A stretch of 64,000 bases of DNA from Cymbomonas tetramitiformis (GCA_001247695.2 LGRX02003556.1:17660-81659), one strand, 5' to 3'. Numbered from the stretch's first letter, positions 11,637 to 21,141 are shown. Made by a program: numbers and translations. Notes: generated from the letters alone by a model not told the origin.

Positions 11637-12283
11637 TCATTGTGTTCGTCTATGAATGAGCTGTATGTATGCAAAGTTTCGGCCGGAGAGACCTCGTGCA
11701 GCAGCAGCTTGTGTTTCAAGGAGTTCTTGCTCTTCCTTGAACCGCTGCCGGAATTCGCTGATCAAGGTCTCGAGGCCGGCTAGATTTTCTACCGGCTCCC
11801 AAGTGTCGTGTTTCGCATCTGGAAAGTTCTCCCAGCCAACAAGCCATTGCGCGTTGCCTTTTGCCACCCGCTCTGCCTTAATCTCTCGCACGCTGTAAAC
11901 GATATCAAGGTATGGCTTACGCGAGGTCGACTTTACACAAAACTTCCGATTTTCTAGATCGTGAGATAAATGCGATTGAAGTTTGCTCTTAAGTATGGTT
12001 AAGTATGGGAGGTAACCGAGCGGTATCGGCCATAACTTTTCAATGCCTGGGTCAATTGTATACTCAGAGCGCGCAATATGTTTAGATTGGTTTAAGCGAC
12101 ATGTTTATCGAATAAAAATATTTTCCGAAGTTTTGTGTAAAGTCGACCTCGCGTAAGCCATACCTTGATATCATCACTGCCAGCAGGGTCGAAAGGGGTT
12201 TGCTGCGTCCGTTTGATAGGGCCTTTCCCTTGGGCGACGAGTTTCACATGGTTAGGCTTACTTCCACGTCCACGTTTACCCAT
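11637..12283 (-). pseudogene. Chromodomain (HP1-like) protein, split by a mariner-type MITE
   Basis: The frame starts at 12283 (MGKRGRGSKPNHVK...), reads to 12171, and resumes at 11904 to 11637. Without the MITE and one TA it is 381 nt (126 aa) in frame. The N-terminus is basic. The chromodomain occupies roughly residues 38-90: VYSVREIKAERV, then QWLVGWENFPDAKHDTWEP and VENL. The aromatic cage positions for methyl-lysine binding (Tyr of YSV, Trp of VGW, Phe of ENF) are present. The tail is a Glu/Gln/Ala helix. It lacks a chromoshadow domain. A free-standing chromodomain is unusual cargo; an origin from a host HP1-like gene or from a chromovirus integrase are alternatives, and the ATG plus basic N-terminus favour the former. 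Confidence 0.75.
11905..12168. mobile_element. Tc1/mariner-type MITE, copy 1 (264 bp, TA target)
   Basis: Inverted ends of about 42 bp begin TCAAGGTATGGCTTACGCGA and are flanked by TA at 11903-11904 and 12169-12170. There is no transposase. A partial copy of its right half lies at 59634-59703, also next to TA. Confidence 0.85.
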
Positions 12284-12785
12284 CTTGATTCACACAGGCA
12301 GTCGATAGTTCGTCAATAGTCGTGACACTCCGTCACACTGTAAATTGAGGTCCTCGCGGCCAAAAAAAATGATTTTGGAATGCCACCAAATCGAGTCGAG
12401 AGCCTCCAACACGCCCCCTCCAATCTGAGGATGGGTGGCATTTGCATGTTTATTGGTTCATCTCAAACACACTTCAGCGAACCCAAATTAGAGACGAATG
12501 AAAAGCCTAGAATTCAAGAATGAAGGATCGGTTAGGGAGTTATATACTGCATATCGATATGTGATTGCGTGTCACGCGCAAATATCAATCGATTCTGATA
12601 TGTCCCACGGTCACGATCAATTGATTGTGATAATGCAAATCGAGAATCGATCGATGGTGATAATTCGGATTAGGCATCAATCGATTGTAATTCTCGGAGG
12701 TGGGTATCAATTGATTGTAATATTTTGATTGTGTATCAAATAGGCATCAATTGATTCTGATATTCTGATATATCGATGGTATCAG
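12284..12785. other. Non-coding flank of the 1.6-kb insert with ATCAATTGAT repeats
   Basis: Upstream of the chromodomain start I see no further gene. At 12585-12770 there are about six imperfect copies of ATCAATTGATTGTGAT, in the same direction as the copies at 11300-11400. Confidence 0.6.
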
Positions 12786-13230
12786 AATATCAAACAATCG
12801 ATTCCATGCCTTGCTATTTTCAATCTTGTTTGAGGAACAGGGTCTAAAGATTTAATTTCAAAAGAACTATCAAGTTCATCCAAACCTATAGAGAATTTTG
12901 ATTTACTTGCAGGATTGTTCAAAATGAAATCATAAAAATTGATATTATTAACCAAATTTAAATCACCATCAGTTTGTAATTTCATGAATTCTCTTTGATT
13001 ATTTACATCAGAATTATCAATAAAATCAATATCATTTTGATATAAAAAATCTGAAGCCATATGAATTGTTTGACAAGGGTTTGAATTATCACCTATTTGA
13101 TTTACATTTATTTGATTAATTGTTAAAGGGTCAGGAACATTTGTAGATGGAGTTTGTTTACCATTAAATGTACTTGCAACTACATTATTTCCAAATGAAG
13201 ACATTATATATCATAACACAAGTTTTAAAT

Positions 13231-13575
13231 TTACGGTTGAGCTAGTTTCATATATACAATTCCAAATTTATCAGCTGGATTCGTTTTGAATACATATAAT
13301 CCATTTACTTGTGTAATAGTTTCAACCGGAGGAACATTAGTTGTTTCTACGATAGGCAAACCTTCAAATCTAACTTTCATTTTATTTTCTTTTGCAGCCA
13401 TATTCAAACTTGTAACACCCGGGTCACCACTTTGACTTCCATCAATATCCATTATGATATTTGCTCCAACCATTTGAAAAGTTGTTCTTGTTGTTTTATC
13501 TTTAGCACCAATAAACACACCGTCATTAACTTTGATATTCTTATCTAAAACAAAATCATTTCCGAATGAAGACAT
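13231..13575 (-). CDS. MSSFGN-family structural protein (114 aa)
   Basis: A 114-residue protein starting MSSFGNDFV, sharing its first six residues with fibre-like proteins A and B. After a short linker the sequence is beta-rich (VFIGAKDKTT, TFQMVGANIIMDIDG, PIVETTNVPPVETI) without recognised motifs. A TATATA-like sequence lies at once upstream of the ATG. It sits 26 bp from fibre B in a tandem minus-strand cluster. A small base-plate or spike component that docks to the same capsid site as the fibres is a reasonable inference. Confidence 0.65.
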   Translation of the reverse strand: MSSFGNDFVLDKNIKVNDGVFIGAKDKTTRTTFQMVGANIIMDIDGSQSGDPGVTSLNMAAKENKMKVRFEGLPIVETTNVPPVETITQVNGLYVFKTNPADKFGIVYMKLAQP

Positions 13576-13601
13576 TATATACTATATCCTATAATTTAAT
13601 T

Positions 13602-13919
13602 TTATTTCACAAAGAATGTCGGAGCCAAAGGTGCCAGTTTATTGTTTAATGGATGAATATTGGGAAATGAAAACATAGCATTTTGTTTTGTAATTTTATC
13701 ACCGTGTCCTAATGTATACGATTTGAAACCTGACATAGGGTCCACATTAGAAACTCTTGCCGGTGGTCGCAAATCTTGTATTGTTTTACATGGAACAATC
13801 ATCATCGAAGAACTTCGAAAGCCTGAAGTTAACATCATATTTGGTAATTTAACATCGACTTTTCCTAATGGTTTATTTCCTAAGTTTGAAGCAAAAATTT
13901 GTCCCGCTTGTTCAGCCAT
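13602..13919 (-). CDS. Small structural-cluster protein of unknown function (105 aa)
   Basis: 105 residues (MAEQAGQIFASNLGNKPLGK...), with a Pro/Met-rich middle (DLRPPARVSNVDPMSGF) and FVK at the C-terminus. No transmembrane segment or catalytic motif is seen. It lies between the candidate capsid gene and the MSSFGN genes, 30 bp from each neighbour, with TATATAATTATG at its start. A virion component is likely from position only. Confidence 0.6.
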   Translation of the reverse strand: MAEQAGQIFASNLGNKPLGKVDVKLPNMMLTSGFRSSSMMIVPCKTIQDLRPPARVSNVDPMSGFKSYTLGHGDKITKQNAMFSFPNIHPLNNKLAPLAPTFFVK

Positions 13920-13949
13920 AATTATATATAATTACAATTAAATTAGTTT

Positions 13950-15296
13950 TTATACAACCACTTCAATCATTCTTCCCATACCAATACGAATGATACTTGT
14001 ACATTGTGCAATAATAAATGTTTCGTTATTCGTCAAAGGTGTTTGAAGTGGGTCTGCGGTCGATGATTTTTGAGTTTGAAGAAAGAATGAAGAATTCAAA
14101 CCCCGGGTATCTATTCCACTACAATTACGAGGTCCCATACCTGGCATAGGCATATTTAATCGAAGCATAGCAGTCCAATAAGAATTGTACCAATTTTCTA
14201 AAGAATTAACTTTACAACCTGAATCGTCAGAATAATTATCAGCTTTACCAATAGTGACCAAGTTAAAAGCATCGAGAGCTGTGGCACGATAATTAGGATA
14301 ATAAATTGAGTTGACATTGTATTGCCAAGATTGAATGTCTCCGGAATAAAATCTAAAATAACTTGGAACGAAAGTAGCACCTATTTTATTATCAATTTTA
14401 TGCAAACCTTCATTAACAGAACTGTAATTCGAAGGCCTTTGAACAGCGTATAACATATCCAAAGATTGTGCCGACAAAGAGAATCGATTCGATTTAGTCA
14501 TTTCCGTTTGAGTATCTTGAAAGGTAAAATAATTAGTGAAAGGCATCTCAATATAAGAATCTTCTTTTAGTTTTCTTTCGACAGCACTATCGTAAACACC
14601 ATTTGAAAATGTAATTGTTTCAATTGTAAAATGCAAATCAGTCAATTTCCATGTCGCTTTTGCAGCAAGTTCGGCAGCCGCGGTTCCATTAAATCCATTT
14701 CCGGCCCCCAATGATTTTTGATATGCACCCAACACCTCCGGTCCATGCATGAAGAAACGAATTTGAATGCTAGGAAGTAACGCAGTATCCAGGTAGTCAG
14801 GTGAAGATTCCCCTATAAATTGTAGGAAATTATTCAAAATATATGGTCTTTCTTCTTGATAATAATTATCGGTATTAACATTTATTTCTTGATTTTTCAA
14901 AACTCTTTGATAAGATACTTCTTTATTCAACGTTGTTTTAAGATTGTCCAAAACCGCTGATACCGTTGAATATTGACTCATGCCACTCGAAATAGCTATT
15001 CCACCGCTGTATATTTCTACACGAGAAATCAATTTTTCGATTCCATTTGGCAAAGTTGTGATAACTGAATCAGCTTGGGTTGCGGCGTCCGTACAAGCTA
15101 TGGCAGGATTGTTAGCACGACCTTTACAATGCATACTTAAACTTTTTAGATTACACAAAACATTAACTGGAAGATTCAAAGTTATAACACCGTAAGGATT
15201 TACTTCGGTCAAGTTTGTCGTTTCAAGACGAAAATATTGAGTACTATATCCACTTAGTTTTTGAAGTCCAAATGCAAGACTATACGGTAAAGACAT
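13950..15296 (-). CDS. Candidate major capsid protein (448 aa)
   Basis: A 448-residue protein with no membrane segments, alternating beta-strand-like stretches and many aromatic/Asn/Ser residues. Examples are YFRLETTNLTEVNPYGVITL near residues 20-40, 'LPNGIEKLISRVEIYSGGI' near 80-98 and 'SIIRIGMGRMIEVVV' at the C-terminus. Size, position next to the candidate penton gene, and the 'LPxGIExLIxRVExYxxG' pattern fit the double-jelly-roll capsid proteins of Polinton-like viruses. This was judged by eye without a profile search. Upstream, TATATATTATAG leads into the ATG. It is the largest intact gene of the left arm. Confidence 0.68.
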   Translation of the reverse strand: MSLPYSLAFGLQKLSGYSTQYFRLETTNLTEVNPYGVITLNLPVNVLCNLKSLSMHCKGRANNPAIACTDAATQADSVITTLPNGIEKLISRVEIYSGGIAISSGMSQYSTVSAVLDNLKTTLNKEVSYQRVLKNQEINVNTDNYYQEERPYILNNFLQFIGESSPDYLDTALLPSIQIRFFMHGPEVLGAYQKSLGAGNGFNGTAAAELAAKATWKLTDLHFTIETITFSNGVYDSAVERKLKEDSYIEMPFTNYFTFQDTQTEMTKSNRFSLSAQSLDMLYAVQRPSNYSSVNEGLHKIDNKIGATFVPSYFRFYSGDIQSWQYNVNSIYYPNYRATALDAFNLVTIGKADNYSDDSGCKVNSLENWYNSYWTAMLRLNMPMPGMGPRNCSGIDTRGLNSSFFLQTQKSSTADPLQTPLTNNETFIIAQCTSIIRIGMGRMIEVVV

Positions 15297-15323
15297 TTTT
15301 TCTATAATATATATAATATAATT

Positions 15324-16307
15324 TTAATTCACATATTCTTTTAATTTCAAAGATAATGCATAATTTATGGACTGTTCAATTCCATTTTGGGAAACGGCGG
15401 TAGGAAGTAATCTTGCTTTTTTGTCCGTAAGTGTGATACGAAGAAATGTAAATTGTGATGCTTGAATGTCTACTGCAAAATTTTCATCGTAATCTAAATA
15501 AGTAATAAATTGTTTAGTTAAATCTGAAGGTAGCAAAATTTTCCCTAAAATATCACCGGAAATAATAACATTTTCTTTTGAATTATTGGAAAGGTTAGTG
15601 CTTTCTAAATTGTTTGTTGGCAACGATGAAATTCTAAGATAAATAGCGTCATTTGTTTGCAAATTACCGGGAAATTTGGAAATAAATACTTCATTTACGG
15701 TTTCGATGTCAAACAAATCTTTAATCTGTGAAAAATCTGCTAAACCGGCAACTGATTTATTTGTTTGTCCGCCTAAGACTTGGTCTACATCATTGTATTT
15801 ACCGGGAGAATTAAAAATATTGTTTAATGCATTACCTAAATTACTCCCTGGCACTGCTTGAAAATCACCGGTTATCGAAAATGCAACAAATTTGATATTC
15901 GGAGCAGGTTTACTAAGTGTAATAGTGAAATGTCCAGAAATTCCATCGTAAGTAACATCAACTCTATCTGCAGGCCTTGCAAACCCAAAGTTGGCGACAA
16001 GAACATCTAAAATAATCGTTTCTAAAACAGTTTTAATATCATCTAAATCTGTATAATTTCCATCAGGTATTCGACATTCATACAAATCATCAGAAGTTGT
16101 ATCAGCTATATAGAAAATTCCGTTATATTCATTGATGGTATACCAAGTCTTTGCAGCCGAAAAACTGTTTACAATTATCTTCAATTTGTTTGTATTTTTA
16201 TAGTTTGTTAATTGTGTTGGTATATTGATATTGATAATTCTGGAATCACCAAACGATGAAAGGTCTTCACTTGATAAATAAAGTGTACGTTCAGATATTA
16301 CACTCAT
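15324..16307 (-). CDS. Candidate penton / minor capsid protein (327 aa)
   Basis: A 327-residue protein beginning MSVISERTLYLSSEDLSSFG, followed by strand-rich sequence (IININIPTQLTN, KLKIIVNSFSAAKTW). The middle has 'GHFTITLSKPAP' and the C-terminal third has 'ITYLDYDENFAVDIQASQFTFLRITL'. Together with the adjacent capsid gene it matches the usual penton-capsid gene pair of Polinton-like viruses. The N-terminal S-S-E-D/N-R type start is common in such minor capsid proteins. Its start overlaps the next upstream gene by 17 nt, so both are probably read from one transcript. The assignment rests on context and composition. Confidence 0.5.
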   Translation of the reverse strand: MSVISERTLYLSSEDLSSFGDSRIININIPTQLTNYKNTNKLKIIVNSFSAAKTWYTINEYNGIFYIADTTSDDLYECRIPDGNYTDLDDIKTVLETIILDVLVANFGFARPADRVDVTYDGISGHFTITLSKPAPNIKFVAFSITGDFQAVPGSNLGNALNNIFNSPGKYNDVDQVLGGQTNKSVAGLADFSQIKDLFDIETVNEVFISKFPGNLQTNDAIYLRISSLPTNNLESTNLSNNSKENVIISGDILGKILLPSDLTKQFITYLDYDENFAVDIQASQFTFLRITLTDKKARLLPTAVSQNGIEQSINYALSLKLKEYVN

Positions 16308-16524
16308 GACTATCTCTATTTATAATATCAATATAGTTTTTATTCATTTCAATATCTTCCTTTGAATCTCTATTCAATGGTAAAGGTAAATCAATGTTTC
16401 CATTATACATATCGTCATATAGTTTTGGTCTTTTGATATAATCATCAACAATCAATTCAATATGAAATGTGGATAAATCAGGGTACAAAATCTGAGCATT
16501 TTTGATTAAGTGTTCACGTTCCAT
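16291..16524 (-). CDS. Small acidic protein of unknown function (77 aa)
   Basis: 77 residues (MEREHLIKNAQILYPDLSTFHIELIVDDYIKRPK...), rich in Asp/Asn/Ile. It overlaps the penton gene start by 17 nt and the end of the lipase gene by 11 nt, typical of compact viral gene packing. No domain is recognised. The 'YPDLSTFHIELIVDDYI' helix could be an interaction segment. Confidence 0.6.
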   Translation of the reverse strand: MEREHLIKNAQILYPDLSTFHIELIVDDYIKRPKLYDDMYNGNIDLPLPLNRDSKEDIEMNKNYIDIINRDSHECNI

Positions 16525-17377
16525 AATTTACCAAAAGATTATTATTTTCATCTTTAATCATATTTTCATTGATGGATGTATACTTATTTGATTGTGATTT
16601 ATCTATACTTCTATCAAATGATGTCATTCTTTGAGGACCTTTGTTTGATATATAATCAGCCAATAATCTTGCTTCTAAGGGTGCGTCGTCATGCAAGTAA
16701 TTTTTGCCGATATCGAAATTTACTCCTAACAGTCCTAATGGATTTAAATATTCTGAAATTCGATTGTTAAATTCATCACTTCCAACATTTTTTGATGAAA
16801 GATTTCTTGCGTCATTCAAAGCATTTCCGAACATCAACACATCGAGTCCGGTCCCTATAGTATTGAATGTAGATTTCAATAAATTTACCTTATTAACTTT
16901 GTTATTCTTTGGCATTTGAAAGAATTGTTTGAGATTATGCGGCGAAGTGATATATTGATACGGTGCTTTCAATAAATCATAAGGGTTCTTGTTTTCGAAG
17001 TAATGAAACAACTTTCTATTTGAATTTGATGGTATTTTCAAAGCTCCCGCAGTGGCCCAATCAGTTACAACTCGATGAATATTTTGCGGTGCATTTCCAT
17101 TGACTTTAGGAGTATGTATATGTGATAGAAATGGATTGAAGGTCGTTGATTGAACATTGAATTTCTCACCGACATGAATGGATTTCGCACCGCCCAAAGA
17201 TGTCCCTAACAATTCAATGTCATGATTAGGATACTTTTTCAATGTGTCTAAATATACCTTTTCAGCTCTTAAAAATGAATCTCGTGTTTCATGTTTACCT
17301 TTAATCACCGAAAATATGTCCGCTTTATCTTCATTTAAGTAGGATGGATTTGACGACGCACCGTGATATGCAATATG

Positions 17378-17620
17378 TGCTGGACTTCGGGTTTAGGCTT
17401 AGTTATTATGGGCTCTGACTAGCCCCTAGCCTGACCCTGCTTCCGTCTCGTGTCCGTGACATCCTAGCACTGTACTGTACAGTAGTACAGTACAGTAGTA
17501 CAGTCATCGTTTCACTGTCTGGGTTTCCGAAAGCATAAAGCTTCGGCCAGACACAAGTTAGAGGATTATCAGTTTGTTTCCTAGCGAGCTTAGCCGGACA
17601 GCGTATCTGTCTTCCTCGCA
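17378..17620 (+). repeat. 5' LTR of gag-only element copy 2
   Basis: 243 bp, TGCTGGAC...CCTCGCA. It differs from its 3' partner near positions 17575-17590 (TTTCCTAGCGAG against TCTCCTAGCAAG) and in the GTACAG tract. Confidence 0.9.
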
Positions 17621-18022
17621 GGTTATAGGCCGCACCGGCTTTCCGGTGATTCTGATGATGGCACAGCGCCTTGCTGTTGCCATGTTCGGCTAAGTAGGAC
17701 GTAGGAGGGGTTGAGCGCCCACTTGGGCGGTGGTGTATCATTCTCGCGGTATGGCCTTTTGACAAGGCAGTGATGGCGGCACACGTTGTGCTCGCCTTCG
17801 CTGCGCAGGAGATCGGTTTGTGACGGATTGTTTTTATTTTACGGCAGTATCGTCGCAGCGAGAGTTGATTTGCATCGTGCGCCACTGGCCCTGGCGAGGA
17901 CGCTCCACACGTTGTGCATTTTGGCCGCTCTCATTTTCCGCTCACGACCTGTGAATCTCGATCTGTTGTGCTGAGGCTTCTACGGGTTATCTGGCCGCCG
18001 TGAAAATTTTGTACCACCACCC

Positions 18023-20230
18023 TTGCTTAGCTCAACCTTCCGCTGTCTCTCTATCATGGTTACCACAGCAAATAGAATGACGCGGTCACGCGTCCGTAGA
18101 TTAGAGACGATTTTTGATGATGTGGGTGCGCAGCACGCTGCGACACCACACACCCCGCAGCTGCCAGCTCCGTCCACCGCAGCTGCGAGGGAGCTCCTCG
18201 ACAAATGTCAACAGCTTGCTCGCGACAATTTCGACAGGAAGGTTGCCAAAACCGTTGCCACTAAGATCCTTGGGGACAAGTCGGAGCGCTTTGCGGGAAC
18301 AGAGGCAGACGCTGTGGACATTTTTTCACAATTGATGCATGAGCTCCGCACGCAGTTTGTGCTCCAGTCATCGGCGCTTGCTCCCCTGTTTGACTTGACT
18401 GACATGGCAGTTGAGGCTAGGCATGAGGCAAATGAGTTGTTGCTCTCGGCTCTGACATTTCTGGCTCGCCCTGGCTCGCCTGCTCGTGACTGGCTTGAGG
18501 CCTCTGGGTCCGACGTTCCTGGAGATGGCAAACGCGCTGCCCTTGAGGTAGTGCGCATGCTCCAGGAACGCTCGGAACCCTTTGACTCTTTTGAGTTGCT
18601 GCTGGCGGTCCGCATTCCCAGCAGCAAAGATCCTGACCGTGGCATCCGCGAGTTCAATGGCCTGTTGAGGGACGTTCAGCGTTCTCACAACTTGCCAGAG
18701 GACGCGGTGAAGCGGCAGTTTCTGAAGGCTCTCGGCGATTCGTGGCTATACCGTGATTTGGCTAACTCTCTGGCTCGAGCTGACCAGCGGCAGGGCGTGT
18801 CTCTCCTGACTATTCAGGCTCGTGTGCGGGAGCAGTTCCGCCACGGCCTGAAAGTCTCTAACGCCCCTGTCTCTGCTCTGTCATTCGGCGATGGCGCGTC
18901 TGACCTGACTGCGGCGTTGTCCAGTCTGCAGAAGCAGCTGGAGCGCATGCAACAGGACATTCGTGACCTGAAGCGGCAGAAGCGGGAAGGGCCTCCGCCT
19001 GCGGGCAAGCACCTTACTCGCTCTGCTGCCAAGCTTCATCGTGCTGGTGTTAAACCGCTTGGCACCGCTCCTCCTGTCTCCTTTGACAAGAAGAGTGGTG
19101 CCTTCGTGCCCCACTGCAAGAATGCGGTGTGTGCACAAAGTGGTTTAAAGCACTGGCATGCTGAATGCCCCAACGGCGGTCTTCACTCTGCCCACTATTG
19201 TAGTGCGGTTGGAGACTACGAGACTGACTGCTTGGCTGTTCGTTTCCAGCGTTTCTATGACGCGGGGGATGAGCACGCCTTCGAGTCGCTCTGCACGATG
19301 GAGGGCCGCCCGGAGGTGTGCGAGCTGTCGGCGCATTCTTTTGTGACGGCTGAGCCCACGTCTCTGCGGCACTTTCAGGATGCGGCGGCTTCCGCTCAGG
19401 ATGCGGCGGCTGACGATGACGTCGTGGCTCACTTTCCTCTAGCCACATTCCACTCGGATGCACGGGGTTCGATTCCGCCACCGCCTGCGGTTCGGGATCC
19501 CTCTGCACTCGTGGCTGGTGGTGTGCCTACGGCTCATGACCCACCAGTGACTGTCCCTGGCTCTCTCGGCTTGCCTGGTTCTGTCCCATCGCTCTGGCTT
19601 GGCGACTCTGCACCGGCTCTGCTGTTTGCTGGCATGACGATTGAGGCTTCTGACATTGGCTCTGAAGTCTCTGACAACGACCAAGGCTCTGACAATGACT
19701 CTGACGGCGGGCAGCAAGTGGCTTTTGACTCCTTCGGCACTCTTGAGCATGACTCTGGCAGGGGGGCATCGCCACTAGCAGCTCCGATGTGCCGTCCACG
19801 GGCGCCGCCGAGTTTTCTCCGGTGTGCGTTAATGTCCTCGATGCTCTGTTGTTCTCTACTGGCCAGTGCTACGGCATCTCTGGTTGCCGTGGGCGGTGGT
19901 GACAGGGGCCTGGTTGAGCCCGGAGTCACCGTCCATCGGTCTACTGGAGGTCTCTTTGCTTCGGATCCGCCACTTGGCTCTCTGGACATCCGTGATTGGC
20001 CGCCAGACGATCGAGTTCTTTTATCTCTTTCTTCAATGTTCAAACCGCCATGGGGATCTGCTTGTATGGGTTCTTCCGTTGATTTACTTTCTGCTGTGGA
20101 ACCGCCTTGCCCACTTGGGCCTGGTGGTGCTCAATTTCAAAAAGACAGTCTGCAATTCACTTCGGGTTTACTCTGTGTTTACATCCCGACCGCTGAACTC
20201 AGCTCTGCTGACCAGCTTCAAAGTGGCTGA
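18023..20230 (+). CDS. Intact gag-like protein of the non-autonomous Copia element (735 aa)
   Basis: 735 residues; the second Met (18056) has the stronger start context (ATCATGG). Residues about 40-330 are helical and capsid-like ('LLDKCQQLARDNF', 'REFNGLLRDVQRSHNLPEDAVKRQFLKAL'), with a coiled coil near 300-320 (SSLQKQLERMQQDIRDLKRQ). A variant zinc knuckle lies near 355-375. A repeated AASAQDAAADDD acidic stretch follows, then a Pro/Ser/Asp-rich region with 'LLFAGMT'. A hydrophobic signal-like segment is at about 597-625 (FLRCALMSSMLCCSLLASAT). The helper Copia polyprotein has matching pieces ('LFAGMT' and 'FRCAFMSFALFTCFLASASA'). It is likely to form particles and package its own RNA using pol from the helper. 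Confidence 0.85.
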   Translation: MLSSTFRCLSIMVTTANRMTRSRVRRLETIFDDVGAQHAATPHTPQLPAPSTAAARELLDKCQQLARDNFDRKVAKTVATKILGDKSERFAGTEADAVDIFSQLMHELRTQFVLQSSALAPLFDLTDMAVEARHEANELLLSALTFLARPGSPARDWLEASGSDVPGDGKRAALEVVRMLQERSEPFDSFELLLAVRIPSSKDPDRGIREFNGLLRDVQRSHNLPEDAVKRQFLKALGDSWLYRDLANSLARADQRQGVSLLTIQARVREQFRHGLKVSNAPVSALSFGDGASDLTAALSSLQKQLERMQQDIRDLKRQKREGPPPAGKHLTRSAAKLHRAGVKPLGTAPPVSFDKKSGAFVPHCKNAVCAQSGLKHWHAECPNGGLHSAHYCSAVGDYETDCLAVRFQRFYDAGDEHAFESLCTMEGRPEVCELSAHSFVTAEPTSLRHFQDAAASAQDAAADDDVVAHFPLATFHSDARGSIPPPPAVRDPSALVAGGVPTAHDPPVTVPGSLGLPGSVPSLWLGDSAPALLFAGMTIEASDIGSEVSDNDQGSDNDSDGGQQVAFDSFGTLEHDSGRGASPLAAPMCRPRAPPSFLRCALMSSMLCCSLLASATASLVAVGGGDRGLVEPGVTVHRSTGGLFASDPPLGSLDIRDWPPDDRVLLSLSSMFKPPWGSACMGSSVDLLSAVEPPCPLGPGGAQFQKDSLQFTSGLLCVYIPTAELSSADQLQSG

Positions 20231-20416
20231 GTTTCTAGTCAATCATCCTGGCAGCTTGATTAGCTTTAGCCCAGTAGTGGGATGACCGGGTCAAGACCCC
20301 GGCACCCAGCTAGAAGTGATCGGTTTCCACCGAGTTGCACGTAGGTGTTTGTTTTTTTATCACGTGGCTGTATACCCTGTACCTGCCTTGCTAGGTAGTC
20401 ACACCCACGGGTGGTG

Positions 20417-20659
20417 TGCTGGACTTCGGGTTTAGGCTTAGTTATTATGGGCTCTGACTAGCCCCTAGCCTGACCCTGCTTCCGTCTCGTGTCCGTGACA
20501 TCCTAGCACTGTACTGTACAGTAGTACAGTACAGCAGTACAGTCATCGTTTCACTGTCTGGGTTTCCGAAAGCATAAAGCTTCGGCCAGACACAAGTTAG
20601 AGGATTATCAGTTTGTCTCCTAGCAAGCTTAGCCGGACAGCGTATCTGTCTTCCTCGCA
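20417..20659 (+). repeat. 3' LTR of gag-only element copy 2
   Basis: 243 bp, followed by the ATATG target copy at 20660-20664. It is preceded by CACGGGTGGTG, as in copy 1. Confidence 0.9.
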
Positions 20660-21141
20660 ATATGTATTTGATTATTACCATTATTGAGTATTACGGCGTC
20701 ATAATTTGAAAGCTCCGGGTCGATATTGAATCGATTGTTGAGAATATCTTTATTCAATTGTCTTTGAGCGGTCACATAGGTGTTATGTTCATAACCGCCC
20801 GGAAATAATAAATCAGATTGATAATTTCTTGAACCGAGATAAGAAGATATTCCAACATGGAGAGCCTTTTCCCTAAGACTATTGGAAAATGATTGTTGAA
20901 TTTGTGACGGTTGTAAGTCACCTAATTGTTTGAACAAGCTATTCATTTGAACTCTATATCGTTTCTTTTCACTTTCATTTGACTCATACCTTTTATTCAA
21001 ATCTGAAACTGAATAAATATTATTGTTATTTTGAAAATTAAGTATCTTGTTCGATGAATTTAACACTTTATTGTTGCAGAAATTATTCAATGGTGAGCAC
21101 AAAGACCCTTGCATACTAATATAATAACATAGACTATATAA

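Larger units (their letters stand above)
11239..12815 (-). mobile_element. 1,577-bp insert with 9-bp target duplication carrying a chromodomain gene
   Basis: The flanking direct repeat ATTTTCAAT (11230-11238 and 12816-12824) and the exact restoration of the fibre reading frame show it is an insertion. A 9-bp duplication would suit a Mutator-like element, but I see no clear terminal inverted repeats. Both flanks hold several copies of a 16-bp direct repeat close to ATCAATTGATTGTGAT (left about 11300-11400, right about 12585-12770). The middle encodes a 126-residue chromodomain protein on minus, interrupted by a TA-flanked MITE. The family is unresolved. Confidence 0.75.
9648..13204 (-). pseudogene. 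Fibre/adhesin-like structural protein B, split by a 1.6-kb insert
   Basis: The gene starts at 13204 (MSSFGNNVV), reads to 12825, and resumes at 11238 to the stop at 9648. Removing 11239-12815 plus one copy of the 9-bp repeat leaves 1,971 nt, exactly 657 codons in frame. The distal part has phage-fibre-style repeats (FIGDGSLLQNLP, SFIGDGSQLINLP). It also has a head-like repeat region resembling trimeric adhesins (GRNAGSFG..., ALGSGSGYDQAGNYSVNLG, SVGRFAGEVFSGLNSVSLGS). The C-terminus is Gly/Ser/Asn-rich with several Cys. A TATATA motif precedes the ATG. A role as a virion surface fibre is inferred from composition and repeats. Confidence 0.72.
17378..20659 (+). mobile_element. Gag-only Copia-type LTR element, copy 2 (3,282 bp)
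   Basis: LTRs at 17378-17620 and 20417-20659 (243 bp each) differ from each other at about three positions. The target duplication ATATG lies at 17373-17377 and 20660-20664. One intact gag-like gene is present and no pol. The internal sequence matches copy 1 closely apart from the MITE. The small LTR divergence suggests it inserted before copy 1 or comes from a different source copy. Confidence 0.92.
16514..21114 (-). pseudogene. Class 3 lipase-like protein, split by a gag-only LTR element
   Basis: The frame starts at 21114, reads to 20665, and resumes at 17377 to the stop at 16514. Without the LTR element and one ATATG copy it is 1,314 nt (437 aa) in frame. Around residues 146-158 it has IHIAYHGAS, comparable to the oxyanion-side motif of lipases. 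The nucleophile elbow GTSLGG falls at about residue 210, with the Ser in nucleotides near 17200-17190. A His-containing segment ('SHIHTP', then 'HRVVTDW') follows. Lipases of this type occur in several Polinton-like and giant viruses and may help membrane passage. The N-terminal 110 residues are Asn/Ser-rich and unrecognised. The gene's start is 27 bp from a divergent plus-strand gene. Confidence 0.75.
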
